Positions 1-8,911 of a stretch of DNA of 64,000 nucleotides are shown one piece after another. The translations under genes were made by a program, and so were the position numbers. The number at the start of each line of letters is the position of its first letter. The first letter of the stretch is position 1. The notes under the pieces were generated by a model, which was given only the letters and a program-made list of their open reading frames with translations, did no database searches and was not told the origin of the DNA. This DNA is from Jiella soli (lineage in GTDB: Bacteria > Pseudomonadota > Alphaproteobacteria > Rhizobiales > Rhizobiaceae). Where the stretch lies: positions 1 through 64,000 of the forward strand of contig NZ_JAJAVB010000023.1 in NCBI RefSeq assembly GCF_020615385.1, written 5' to 3'.

Positions 1-22
1 TCTTCTCCATAACACCATCACA

Positions 23-54
23 AAAGCCCCGCCCGGTCTTCCCGGCGGGGCTTT
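23..54. terminator. Intrinsic terminator hairpin, probably of a gene left of the window
   Basis: An 11-bp perfect stem (AAAGCCCCGCC pairing with GGCGGGGCTTT) closes a 10-base loop. It is flanked by A residues on one side and T residues on the other, so it could work in both directions. No gene end is visible upstream inside the window, so it most likely ends transcription of a gene lying left of position 1. Positions 55-338 hold no gene I can support; they are the leader of soxB. Confidence 0.75.
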
Positions 55-338
55 CGTGCGTCCGGAAACCGCAAAACCGCAAGGACGTGGACGTCGACAA
101 GGGGCGAGGGGACCGACAAAACGCGGCGCAATGGCGATGTTGCAGCCGTCAGGCGCAGTGTCCGGCTCACTTGCAATTCCTTGCAGGACCGCCGCTTTTC
201 GAGGCGACTGCCGCGCATTTAAGCGTTCGTAAATTCTTGCCAAAAATGTCTTGTTTCCGACGTTGCCCGTCGCTTTAGAGCAAGTCCAAGCTAGGCCCTT
301 CTGCGCATTGTCCGCCAGCGTCACAACGGACCTTGGCC

Positions 339-1592
339 ATGCGTCGTTTCTCTTTCGCAAGCCTTCTTCAACAGGCCGCCTCCGGCCATTCGGGCTGGGA
401 GCGCCAATGGCGCAATCCCGAGCCGAAGAAGACCTATGACATCGTCATCGTCGGTGGCGGCGGCCATGGCCTTGCGACGGCCTATTATCTCGCGACCGTC
501 CACGGCGTCACCAATGTCGCGGTCATCGAGAAGGGCTGGATCGGCGGCGGCAATACCGGCCGCAACACCACGATCATCCGCTCGAACTACCTCTTCGACG
601 AATCGGCCGCGCTCTACAATCACGCCGTCGACCTCTGGAAAGGCCTCTCCCAGGAACTGAACTACAATGTGATGTTCTCGCAGCGCGGCGTGCTCATGCT
701 CGCGCACAATCATCACGACGTCATCTCCTTCAAGCGTCACGTCTATGCCAACCGGCTGAACGGCGTCGACAATGAGTGGCTGTCGGCGGAGGAATGCAAG
801 GCGTTCTGCCCGCCGCTGACGATTTCGCCTGATATCCGCTATCCGGTGCTCGGCGGCGCGCTGCAGCGGCGCGGCGGCACCGCCCGCCATGACGCCGTCG
901 CCTGGGGCTATGCGCGCGGCGCCGATGCCAGAGGCGTCGACATCATCCAGAACTGCGAGGTCACCGGCCTCAAGCGCAATGCCGACGGATCGGTCGCGGG
1001 CGTCGAGACGACGCGCGGCACGATCGGGGCGAAGCGCGTCGGCGTCGTCGCGGCCGGACACACGGGCGTTGTCATGAGCCGCTTCGGTCTTAGAATGCCG
1101 CTGGAGAGCGTGCCGCTGCAGGCGCTCGTCTCCGAGCCGGTGAAGCCGGTCTTTCCCTGCGTCGTCATGTCGAACGCCGTCCACGCCTATATCTCGCAGT
1201 CCGACAAGGGCGAGCTGGTGATCGGCGCCGGCACCGACCAGTACGTATCCTATTCGCAGCAGGGCGGCATCCACGTCACCAACCATACGCTGGACGCGAT
1301 CTGCGAGCTCTTCCCGCAGTTCACGCGCATGCGCATGCTGCGCTCCTGGGGCGGCATCGTCGACGTCACCCCCGACCGGTCCCCGATCATCGGCAGGACG
1401 CCGATCGACGGCCTGTTCGTCAATTGCGGCTGGGGCACCGGCGGCTTCAAGGCGACGCCCGGTTCGGGCCATGTCTTCGCTCATACGCTGGCGACCGGCG
1501 AGCCGCATCGCATCAACGCGCCGTTCAGCCTCGACCGGTTCCGCACCGGACGACTGATCGACGAGGCCGCCGCGGCGGCGGTGTCGCACTGA
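339..1592 (+). CDS. soxB: Sarcosine oxidase beta subunit
   Basis: The protein has 417 residues, the usual length of the SoxB subunit of heterotetrameric sarcosine oxidase, which oxidises sarcosine to glycine with tetrahydrofolate as one-carbon acceptor. Near residue 35 there is a dinucleotide-binding start of FAD enzymes ([18 protein letters not shown]), followed by [10 protein letters not shown], typical of the DAO family. The C-terminal half carries [17 protein letters not shown] start at the ATG at 339 rather than the in-frame TTG at 333, because SoxB proteins begin with MRR-S/Y-F. It opens the soxBDAG operon, with soxD 65 bases downstream. The enzyme is cytoplasmic and the beta subunit carries FAD and covalent FMN in known family members. 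Confidence 0.95.
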   Translation: MRRFSFASLLQQAASGHSGWERQWRNPEPKKTYDIVIVGGGGHGLATAYYLATVHGVTNVAVIEKGWIGGGNTGRNTTIIRSNYLFDESAALYNHAVDLWKGLSQELNYNVMFSQRGVLMLAHNHHDVISFKRHVYANRLNGVDNEWLSAEECKAFCPPLTISPDIRYPVLGGALQRRGGTARHDAVAWGYARGADARGVDIIQNCEVTGLKRNADGSVAGVETTRGTIGAKRVGVVAAGHTGVVMSRFGLRMPLESVPLQALVSEPVKPVFPCVVMSNAVHAYISQSDKGELVIGAGTDQYVSYSQQGGIHVTNHTLDAICELFPQFTRMRMLRSWGGIVDVTPDRSPIIGRTPIDGLFVNCGWGTGGFKATPGSGHVFAHTLATGEPHRINAPFSLDRFRTGRLIDEAAAAAVSH

Positions 1593-1657
1593 CCGGCCTC
1601 CGCGAGGCGAATGCCGACGAAAACGCTCCAGCCCGCTTCTCTGTCGAGATCCCGTCC

Positions 1658-1957
1658 ATGCTTCTGATCCGATGCCCCTATTGCGGTAACCGCCCCGAGA
1701 CCGAGTTTCACTGCGGCGGCGAAGCCCATATCGCGCGGCCCGAGGTGCCGGCCGAGATGGACGACGCCGCCTGGGCCGAATTCCTCTACTACCGCACCAA
1801 TCCCAAGGGACGGCATGCCGAGCGCTGGCTGCATGGCCATGGCTGCGGGCGCTGGTTCAACGCCGTGCGCGACACGGTGAGCGACCGGTTCGAGACGACC
1901 TATGAAATGGGCGCGCCGCGCCCGAGCGCGCCGAACGGCGACTCCACCCCAGCCTGA
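1658..1957 (+). CDS. soxD: Sarcosine oxidase delta subunit
   Basis: This is the 99-residue small subunit of heterotetrameric sarcosine oxidase. It begins MLLIRCPYCGNRPETEF and has a second cysteine/histidine cluster (HGHGCGRWF), the zinc-binding pattern that defines SoxD. Placement between soxB and soxA, with soxA starting 13 bases after its stop, matches the conserved order soxB-soxD-soxA-soxG. I use the ATG at 1658; longer in-frame versions overlap soxB and add no family-like residues. The role is structural. Confidence 0.93.
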   Translation: MLLIRCPYCGNRPETEFHCGGEAHIARPEVPAEMDDAAWAEFLYYRTNPKGRHAERWLHGHGCGRWFNAVRDTVSDRFETTYEMGAPRPSAPNGDSTPA

Positions 1958-1970
1958 GCGGACGCCTGCG

Positions 1971-4955
1971 ATGCATCAGCCCTTTCGCCTTGCCACCGGC
2001 GGCCGCATCGACCGCTCCAAGCCGCTGACCGTCTCGTTCAACGGCAAGACCCTGCACGGCTATCGCGGCGACACGATCGCCTCGATGCTGCTCGCCTCAG
2101 GCTCGCATCTTTGCGGCCGCTCGTTCAAATATCACCGCCCGCGCGGCATCCTCTCGCACGGGTCGGACGAGCCGAGCGCGCTTTTGTCGGTCGACTGGCG
2201 GGCGAAGCGCGGGCCGGGCCACCGCGATCCGAACAACCGGGCGAGCGTTGTCGAGGCGCGCGACGGTCTGGTCGTCGCCACCCAGAACCACTGGCCCTCG
2301 CTCGATTTCGACGTCGGCCAGGTCAACGATCTCTTCTCGCCGGTCTTCGTCGCGGGCTTCTACTACAAGACCTTCATGTGGCCGAAGGGCTTCTGGGACA
2401 AGGTCTACGAGCCGGTGATCCGTAGAGCCGCCGGCCTCGGCGAGGCGCCTGCCATGCCGGATCCGGACCGCTACGCCAACCGCCACGCCCATTGCGACGT
2501 CCTCGTCGTCGGGGCCGGCCCGGCCGGGCTCTCCGCCGCGCTCGCCGCTTCGGCGGACGGTGACGTTCGCGTCATCCTCGCCGACGAGGGCTTCGAGCTC
2601 GGCGGCGCGCTGCTGAACGACGCCAGTGCGACGATCGACGGCAAGCGGGCAAACGAATGGGTCGCCGACACCATTGCGGCGCTCGACGCCCGCGAGAACG
2701 TCGTCATCCTGCCGCGCACGACCGTCTTCGGCTATTACAACCACAATCACATCGCCATGGTCGAGCGCGTCTCGGACCACCGCGACGACGTCTCGCCGGA
2801 GCTCGCCCGCGAGCGGCTGTGGCAGGTGCGCGCCGGCCGGGCCGTGCTCGCCACCGGCAGCCACGAGCGTCCGCTGGTCTTCGAGAATAACGACCGGCCG
2901 GGCATCATGCTGGCCGAGAGCGTGCGCGCCTTCATCAATCGCTATGCGGTGACGCCGGGCGAGCGCATCGTCTTCGCCACCAGCGGCGCCTCCGCCTATA
3001 CGGCGGCGCTCGACGCCAGGCGCGCCGGAATGCATGTCAGCCTCGTCGATCTTCGCCTCGAGGAAGACTGCGGACCGGAGGTCGCGGAGCTGCGCGGCGC
3101 GGGCGTCACCGTCCTCGCCGGCCACACGGTGATCCGGGCGACGGGGACCAAGCGCGTGACCGGCCTCGTCGTCGCGCCCATCGGCCAGGGCGGCACGATC
3201 GGCGCCAAGACGACGCTGCCCTGCGACTGCGTCGGCATGTCCGGCGGCTTCACGCCGGCCGTGCATCTGTTCTCCCAGTCGCGGGGCAAGCTCGCCTTCG
3301 ACGCCGGGCTCGACGCCTTCCTGCCAGCCCAGTCGGCGCAGGCCGAGGTGTCGGTGGGTGCCTGCCGCGGCGTCTACGACCTTTCCGCCATCATAGCCGA
3401 CGGTGCCAAGGCCGGCGGTGCCGAGATCGCGGTCGAGGCGACGCCCACGCGGACCGGTTTCCAGCCTGTGCGGGTGCTGCCGACTGATGCCGACCCGAAG
3501 AAGGTCCGTGCCTTCATCGACTTCCAGAACGACGTCACCGCCAAGGACATCCGGCTCGCGGTGAAGGAAGGCTTCGAGTCGATCGAGCACGTCAAGCGCT
3601 ACACGACGACCGGCATGGCGACCGACCAGGGCAAGACGTCGAACATGAACGCGCTCGGCCTCGTCGCCGGCATTCTCGACAGGCCGATCCCCGCGGTCGG
3701 CACCACGACCTTCCGTCCGCCCTATACGCCGGTGACCTTCGGCGCGCTCGTCGGCCCCGCGCGGGGGCCGCTGTTCGATCCGGTCCGCAAGACGCCGATC
3801 GATCGCTGGGCGGAAGCGAACGGGGCGAAGTTCGAGCCGGTCGGCCAGTGGCGCCGGGCCTGGTACTACCCGAAGGCCGGCGAAGACATGCATGCCGCCG
3901 TCGCGCGCGAGTGCCAGACGGTGCGAACGGATGTCGGCATCTTCGACGCCTCGACCCTCGGCAAGATCGAGGTCGTCGGCCCGGACGCGGCCGAATTCAT
4001 GAACCGCATCTACACCAATGCCTGGACCAAGCTGAAGGTCGGCGGCTGCCGCTATGGCCTGATGCTGCGGGAGGATGGCTTCGTCTATGACGACGGCGTC
4101 GTCGCCCGGCTCGCAGACGACCGCTTCCACGTGACGACGACCACCGGCGGTGCGCCGCGCGTCATGCGCCACATGGAGGATTATCTCCAGACCGAATGGC
4201 CGGATCTCGACGTGTTCCTGACCTCGATCACCGAGCAATATGCGGTGATCGCGCTGCAGGGGCCGAAGGCGCGGGAGGTGCTCGAACCCTTCGTCTCCGA
4301 CATCGACCTGTCCGAAGCGGACTTCCCGCACATGTCGGTGCGCACCGGCACGATCTGCGGCGTGCCGACGCGGCTCTTCCGGGTGTCCTTCACCGGCGAG
4401 CTCGGCTTCGAGATCAACATCCCCGCCGATTACGGCGAGGCGGTCTGGAAGGCGCTTTATGAGCGCGGCAAGGATTTCGGGATCGCGCCTTACGGCACCG
4501 AGACCATGCACGTCCTGCGCGCCGAGATGGGCTATATCGTCGTCGGCCAGGAAACCGACGGCACCGTGACACCGGACGATGTTGGTCTCTCTGGCCTCGT
4601 CTCCAAGGTGAAGCCCGATTTCGTCGGCAAGCGCTCGCTCGCCCGGCCCGACATGAGCGCGCCCGGCCGCAAGCAGCTGGTCGGACTCCTGGCCAAGAAT
4701 CCCGACGAGGTGCTGGACGAGGGGGCGCAAATCGTCGAGACGCCGGATCAGCCGATCCCGATGAAGATGATCGGCCACGTGACATCGAGCTATGCTTCCG
4801 CCAATTGCGGGCGCTCGATCGCCATGGCGATGATCGCGGACGGGCGCGCCCGCATGGGCGAGACGCTCTACGTCACGACGCCGACGGGTTTCACGGAGGC
4901 GGTGGTCTCCTCCTCCGTCTTCCTCCAGCCGGAAGGAGCGAAAGTCGATGCTTGA
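1971..4955 (+). CDS. soxA: Sarcosine oxidase alpha subunit
   Basis: A 994-residue protein of the size of SoxA. It opens with a ferredoxin-like 2Fe-2S-type fold (residues about 15-100, with LCGRSFKYHRPRG). The central pyridine-nucleotide/FAD region includes VLVVGAGPAGLSAALAAS near residue 175. The C-terminal third is a glycine-cleavage T-like folate domain with VGIFDASTLGKIEVVGPDA and FTGELGFEINIP. In the family, this subunit binds NAD and folate and receives the formaldehyde-level carbon. Its stop overlaps the soxG start by eight bases, so the two are probably translationally coupled. No broken motif was seen. Confidence 0.95.
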   Translation: MHQPFRLATGGRIDRSKPLTVSFNGKTLHGYRGDTIASMLLASGSHLCGRSFKYHRPRGILSHGSDEPSALLSVDWRAKRGPGHRDPNNRASVVEARDGLVVATQNHWPSLDFDVGQVNDLFSPVFVAGFYYKTFMWPKGFWDKVYEPVIRRAAGLGEAPAMPDPDRYANRHAHCDVLVVGAGPAGLSAALAASADGDVRVILADEGFELGGALLNDASATIDGKRANEWVADTIAALDARENVVILPRTTVFGYYNHNHIAMVERVSDHRDDVSPELARERLWQVRAGRAVLATGSHERPLVFENNDRPGIMLAESVRAFINRYAVTPGERIVFATSGASAYTAALDARRAGMHVSLVDLRLEEDCGPEVAELRGAGVTVLAGHTVIRATGTKRVTGLVVAPIGQGGTIGAKTTLPCDCVGMSGGFTPAVHLFSQSRGKLAFDAGLDAFLPAQSAQAEVSVGACRGVYDLSAIIADGAKAGGAEIAVEATPTRTGFQPVRVLPTDADPKKVRAFIDFQNDVTAKDIRLAVKEGFESIEHVKRYTTTGMATDQGKTSNMNALGLVAGILDRPIPAVGTTTFRPPYTPVTFGALVGPARGPLFDPVRKTPIDRWAEANGAKFEPVGQWRRAWYYPKAGEDMHAAVARECQTVRTDVGIFDASTLGKIEVVGPDAAEFMNRIYTNAWTKLKVGGCRYGLMLREDGFVYDDGVVARLADDRFHVTTTTGGAPRVMRHMEDYLQTEWPDLDVFLTSITEQYAVIALQGPKAREVLEPFVSDIDLSEADFPHMSVRTGTICGVPTRLFRVSFTGELGFEINIPADYGEAVWKALYERGKDFGIAPYGTETMHVLRAEMGYIVVGQETDGTVTPDDVGLSGLVSKVKPDFVGKRSLARPDMSAPGRKQLVGLLAKNPDEVLDEGAQIVETPDQPIPMKMIGHVTSSYASANCGRSIAMAMIADGRARMGETLYVTTPTGFTEAVVSSSVFLQPEGAKVDA

Positions 4956-5520
4956 GGTCAATCTCGCCCGCCGCACGCCGGCGCTGTCACCGGCGCCCGA
5001 AGCCGCTTCCGGACCCGTGTCCATCACGCCGCTGCCGGCCGAGGGGCGCCTGTCCTTCCGGGCGAAGGCGCTCGAGGGCCGCGGCGACGTCGCCGGCTTT
5101 CCGGTCGGAGGCGCCATCAACACGGTGACCGCCACCGCGGACGGGCGGACGGCCCTGCGGCTCGGCCCGGACGAATGGCTCCTGCGCTGCCCGGAGGGCG
5201 ATTGCGAGGATCATGTCGAGGCGATTGCCGCGGCGATGGGCGACAGCCCGTTCTCGCTGGTCGACGTCTCGCATCGCAATGTCGCCTTCGGGCTCGAAGG
5301 CGCCGACGCGCCCGCCGTCCTCAACGCCGGCTGCCCGCTCGATCTCTCGGACCGTGGCTTTCCGGTCGGCACGGCGACGCGCACGCTTCTCGGCAAGGCC
5401 GAGGCCGTGATCGCGCGCACCGGGCCCGCCAACTGGCGCGTCGAATGCTGGCGCTCCTTCGGCGAATATGTCCACGCCCTGCTGATCGACGCCGCCAAGG
5501 ACTTCGGCCCGGCTTCCTGA
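4948..5520 (+). CDS. soxG: Sarcosine oxidase gamma subunit
   Basis: This 190-residue protein is the last subunit of the sarcosine oxidase operon. It resembles the folate-binding domain of glycine cleavage T protein. Motifs include LRLGPDEWLLRCPEG, LVDVSHRNVAFGLEG and the C-terminal WRVECWRSFGEYVHALL typical of SoxG. The start ATG lies inside the end of soxA. About 80 bases of non-coding sequence separate it from the Rieske oxygenase gene, which is probably read from the same transcript. Confidence 0.92.
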   Translation: MLEVNLARRTPALSPAPEAASGPVSITPLPAEGRLSFRAKALEGRGDVAGFPVGGAINTVTATADGRTALRLGPDEWLLRCPEGDCEDHVEAIAAAMGDSPFSLVDVSHRNVAFGLEGADAPAVLNAGCPLDLSDRGFPVGTATRTLLGKAEAVIARTGPANWRVECWRSFGEYVHALLIDAAKDFGPAS

Positions 5521-5600
5521 GCCGGCAAAGCAGACAGGCTCCAACCCCATTTCGGCGCAGCCGGCGCTTCCCCAACCCATCCGGCCTTGTGAGGTGCATC

Positions 5601-6860
5601 ATGATCGATCTCGTCTCGCAGCTGACCCACCGCAAGAAGGGCTACACGCTCGAAGCGCCGTTCTACACCGACCCCGATGTCTTCGCGGCGGACATGGAGG
5701 TGATCTTCGGTCGGCACTGGATCTTCGTCGGCGTCGAGCCGGACGTGCCGGAGCCGGGCGACGTCATGGTCGTCGACATCGGCAGGAACTCCATCGCCGT
5801 GGTCCGTGACGACGATGGCGAGGTCCGCGCCTTCCACAATGTCTGCCGACACCGCGGCGCCCGCCTCGTCCACGAGGAGAAGTCGACGGTCGGCAATCTC
5901 GTCTGCCGCTATCATTCCTGGGTCTACGACACGACCGGAAAGCTGATCCACGCCGAGCATATGGGCGAGGGGTTCGACAGGTCCTGCCACGGGCTGAAGC
6001 CGGTCCACATCCGCTCGCTCGAAGGTCTGCTCTTCATCTGCCTGGCGGATAACCCGCCGCAGGATTTCGACGAGCTCGAGCGGGTGATGGCGCCGTATCT
6101 TGCGCCGCATAATCTGCGCGAGACGAAGGTCGCCTACCAGCACGATCTCATCGAGCCGGGCAATTGGAAGCTGACGATGGAGAACAACCGCGAGTGCTAT
6201 CACTGCGGGGCGAACCATCCGGAGCTGACCGTGCCGCTCTTTGCCTATGGCTTCGGCTTCGCGCCGGAGGAGCTGGACGAGACCGAGCGCGAGCACGCCG
6301 CGCAATATGCCTGCATGCTCAACGACAACCATCGCGACTGGGAGGCGGCGGGCCTGCCCTCGCGCGAGGTCGATCGGCTGGACGACATGGTCACCGGCTT
6401 CCGCACCGAGCGCCTGCCGCTGTCGGGCGAGGGCGAAAGCCACACGATCGACACCAAGCGCGCCTGCAAGAAGCTGATGGGCAATCTCGACAATGCCAAG
6501 CTCGGCGGCCTGCACTTCTGGACGCAGCCGAACTCCTGGCATCACTTCATGGGCGACCATGCCGTCGTCTTCTCAGTGCTGCCGCTCGATGCCGAGCGCT
6601 CGCTGCTGCGCACGAAATGGCTGGTCCACAAGGACGCGGTCGAAGGCGTCGACTACGATCTCGACAACCTCATCGGCGTGTGGATGGCGACCAACCAGCA
6701 GGATTCCGACCTCGTCGGCTACTGCCAGGAGGGCGTCGCGATGGACGGCTACGAGCCCGGACCGTACTCGCCGCACACCGAGATGCTCGTCGAGAAGTTC
6801 GTCAACTGGTATGTCGGCCGGATGCTGTCGCATCTCGCCGAGACCCGGGCCGTAGCCTGA
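5601..6860 (+). CDS. gbcA: Rieske non-heme iron oxygenase, glycine betaine monooxygenase type
   Basis: The 419-residue protein is an aromatic-ring-hydroxylase-type alpha subunit. The N-terminal Rieske domain has CRHRGARL and CRYHSW (residues about 80-105, Cys-X-His then Cys-X2-His, ligands for 2Fe-2S). The catalytic domain has ENNRECYHCGANHPEL, which provides the bridging acid and iron-binding histidines. GbcA of this family demethylates glycine betaine to dimethylglycine; stachydrine demethylase (Stc2) is a close relative and cannot be excluded by eye. Adjacent sarcosine oxidase and DgcAB favour glycine betaine. Its reductase follows 32 bases downstream. Confidence 0.85.
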   Translation: MIDLVSQLTHRKKGYTLEAPFYTDPDVFAADMEVIFGRHWIFVGVEPDVPEPGDVMVVDIGRNSIAVVRDDDGEVRAFHNVCRHRGARLVHEEKSTVGNLVCRYHSWVYDTTGKLIHAEHMGEGFDRSCHGLKPVHIRSLEGLLFICLADNPPQDFDELERVMAPYLAPHNLRETKVAYQHDLIEPGNWKLTMENNRECYHCGANHPELTVPLFAYGFGFAPEELDETEREHAAQYACMLNDNHRDWEAAGLPSREVDRLDDMVTGFRTERLPLSGEGESHTIDTKRACKKLMGNLDNAKLGGLHFWTQPNSWHHFMGDHAVVFSVLPLDAERSLLRTKWLVHKDAVEGVDYDLDNLIGVWMATNQQDSDLVGYCQEGVAMDGYEPGPYSPHTEMLVEKFVNWYVGRMLSHLAETRAVA

Positions 6861-6892
6861 CGCCGGACGAGACAAGACGAAGGACGGCAGCG

Positions 6893-8005
6893 ATGGACTT
6901 TCCCGAACCCAATCCGACGACCGGACCCGTTCCCACCGGATATTTCCGCTGGGAGCCGGAAGAGGACGACGTCCTGATCTGCCGCGGCGTGCGCGAGGAG
7001 ACCCACGACGTGAAGACCTTCGTCTTCGCGCCGCGCTTCCAGCGCCAGTTCACTTTCGTCTCCGGCCAGTTCATGACCTTCGAGTTCGAGATCGCCGGCG
7101 AGATCATCCATCGCTGCTACACGATCTCCTCGCCGCCGACCCGGCCCGACACCATCTCGATCACCGTCAAGCGCGTGCCGGGCGGCCCGGTGTCGAACTG
7201 GCTGCACGACGAGTTCCAGCCGGGCATGATGCTGAGGGCGACCGTCCCGATGGGCGAGTTCTCCTGGGCAGGCATGCAGGCGCGCAAATACCTGTTCCTC
7301 TCCGGCGGCTCCGGCATCACGCCGATGATGTCGATGACGCGCTCGTCCTACGATCTCGCGCTGATCTCCGACATCGCCTTCGTCCATGCGGCGCGCTCGC
7401 CCGCCGACGTCATCTTCCGCGACGAGCTGGAATACATGGCGCGGCGCAACCGCTCGATTCGGCCGACCTTCCTCGTCGAGAGCGACGCGCCGCATCACGT
7501 CTGGACCGGCTATCGCGGCCGCATCAACCGGGCGCTGCTGGAATCGGTCTGCCCGGACTTCAAGGAGCGGGTCGTGTTCGTCTGCGGACCCAAGCCCTTC
7601 ATGAAGGGCGTCCGCGAGACCCTGCGCGAAGCGGGTTTCGACATGACGCTCTACCATCAGGAGAGCTTCGACTTCGGCGACTTCACCGACGAGGCACAGG
7701 AGCAGATCACCGACGCGACCGACGTGATCACGTCCGACGTCAAGGTGTTCCAGCTGGAATTCACCAAGACCAAGCGGGTGATCGAATGCCCGGAAGGGAT
7801 GACGGTGCTGGAAGCCGCGCGCCGCGCCGGCATGCGCCTGCCGTCCTCCTGCTCCAAGGGCCTGTGCGGCACCTGCAAGTCCAAGCTGACGGCCGGCAAG
7901 GTCGAGATGAAGCACGGCGGCGGCATCCGCCAGCGCGAAATCGACGCCGGCCTGGCCCTGCTTTGCTGCTCCAGGCCGACGACGGACCTGGTCATCGAAC
8001 GATGA
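6893..8005 (+). CDS. gbcB: Flavodoxin/ferredoxin reductase, electron donor to the Rieske oxygenase
   Basis: A 370-residue ferredoxin-NADP reductase fused to a plant-type 2Fe-2S ferredoxin. Residues 25-270 hold the flavin-binding RCYTISSPP and the nicotinamide-binding FLSGGSGITPMMSM and VFVCGPKPFM. The C-terminal 85 residues carry SSCSKGLCGTCKSK and a later LLCCSRP, the four-cysteine cluster. This is the normal reductase of GbcA-type oxygenases. The downstream 280 bases contain no gene but a palindromic repeat pair, so a transcript boundary or pause there is plausible. Confidence 0.87.
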   Translation: MDFPEPNPTTGPVPTGYFRWEPEEDDVLICRGVREETHDVKTFVFAPRFQRQFTFVSGQFMTFEFEIAGEIIHRCYTISSPPTRPDTISITVKRVPGGPVSNWLHDEFQPGMMLRATVPMGEFSWAGMQARKYLFLSGGSGITPMMSMTRSSYDLALISDIAFVHAARSPADVIFRDELEYMARRNRSIRPTFLVESDAPHHVWTGYRGRINRALLESVCPDFKERVVFVCGPKPFMKGVRETLREAGFDMTLYHQESFDFGDFTDEAQEQITDATDVITSDVKVFQLEFTKTKRVIECPEGMTVLEAARRAGMRLPSSCSKGLCGTCKSKLTAGKVEMKHGGGIRQREIDAGLALLCCSRPTTDLVIER

Positions 8006-8076
8006 ATCGGGAGATCGGGCGTGAGGAGAGGAGGGTCACGATGATTGAGCGGCTTCTCCGCCGACGCCCGTCGATC

Positions 8077-8224
8077 TCCTGGATTCTCGGGACGGGGCCC
8101 GAGAATGACGATCTGGATGGGAGGACGGACGTCACTCCTTCGAACGCCGAGTTCGCCGCAGTCGTGGCAGAAAGGGCGTTGCCATTGAAGCTTCGTCATT
8201 CTCGGGCTCAGTCCCGAGAATCCA
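8077..8224. repeat. Palindromic composite repeat, copy A
   Basis: Two hairpins in opposite orientation are separated by 84 bases. Each hairpin has the same perfect 9-bp stem, ATTCTCGGG with CCCGAGAAT, and a 6-base loop. Flanking bases (TGG before, TGACGA after) and loop sequence (ACGGGG; ACTGAG when read from the other strand) show that the second hairpin is the reverse complement of the first. This is the architecture of REP/BIME elements. A second copy with the same 84-base spacing lies at 8642-8790, on the other side of a GIY-YIG gene. Confidence 0.85.
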
Positions 8225-8289
8225 GAGCAGCGTGCGAAACCGGCCGCTGCCGTCCCCGCCGGAACATGCGGCAAGAGGCGTAGGACGCT

Positions 8290-8673
8290 ATGGGTGGGTG
8301 GGTCTACATCATGGCATCGAGGCGGAACGGCACCCTCTATGTCGGCGTCACGTCGGACCTCAATCGCCGGGTTCAGGAACATCGCGCCGGTGGCCTACCC
8401 GGCTTCACGGTCAGGTATGGCTGCAAACGTCTCGTCTGGCATGAGCGGCACGACGACATCGAGACCGCCATTCAACGCGAGACTTCGATCAAGCGCCATA
8501 GGCGGGCGTGGAAATTGAAGCTCATCGAAGAGTTGAACCCGCAGTGGAAGGATCTCTTCGAGCGGTTCTCCGACGAGGATAACCCATACAGACCGTCTTT
8601 CGTCAGGGCGTTCGACGATTGCCCGCGCGAGCCCGACGTTCCCCTGGATTCTCGGGACGGAGCCCGAGAATGA
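8290..8673 (+). CDS. Small GIY-YIG family nuclease
   Basis: A 127-residue single-domain GIY-YIG protein (COG2827/YhbQ-like). The catalytic signature appears as WVYIMASRRNGTLYVGVTSD (here VYI then YVG), followed by a conserved arginine-rich stretch (LNRRVQEH) and the glutamate in AIQRETSIKRHRRAWK. The biological role of this small family is unknown; GIY-YIG domains cut DNA in UvrC and homing endonucleases. The gene sits between two paralogous palindromic elements, and its last ten codons and stop lie inside copy B of that element. It interrupts an otherwise coherent catabolic locus on the same strand, which suggests insertion together with the repeats. Confidence 0.85.
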   Translation: MGGWVYIMASRRNGTLYVGVTSDLNRRVQEHRAGGLPGFTVRYGCKRLVWHERHDDIETAIQRETSIKRHRRAWKLKLIEELNPQWKDLFERFSDEDNPYRPSFVRAFDDCPREPDVPLDSRDGARE

Positions 8674-8790
8674 CGACCGGGATGGGAAGTGCAGCGCCTT
8701 GCCATGCAACGCCGAGGTCGCCATCAGCGCGGCAGCATGAGCGAAACCACCAACGCTTCGTCATTCTCGGGCCCCGTCCCGAGAATCCAG
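8642..8790. repeat. Palindromic composite repeat, copy B
   Basis: This has the same architecture as copy A: two oppositely oriented hairpins with ATTCTCGGG/CCCGAGAAT stems (loops ACGGAG and, on the other strand, ACGGGG) separated by exactly 84 bases. By hand alignment the spacer is about 60% identical to that of copy A without gaps, including the shared blocks AACGCCGAG and GCTTCG. The left hairpin contains the end of the GIY-YIG coding sequence. The following 120 bases up to dgcA hold no gene. Confidence 0.85.
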
Positions 8791-8911
8791 GGGCGACAGG
8801 GCGCAGGCGACCGAGCGGCATTCGCGGAACTGGCGACACAACCACGCTCGCGCCAGCCGCTAAAGCCCGCCAAAGCATTTCATCCACGACCACGCAGGAG
8901 GGCACTCCATC

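Noticed and set aside
321..1589. Long open frames on the minus strand opposite soxB, and similar ones opposite soxA (2097-5135) and other genes
   Set aside because: High-GC codon use creates long shadow frames. Their translations are rich in Arg, Asp and Ala and lack any recognisable motif, while the plus-strand frames have clear family motifs.
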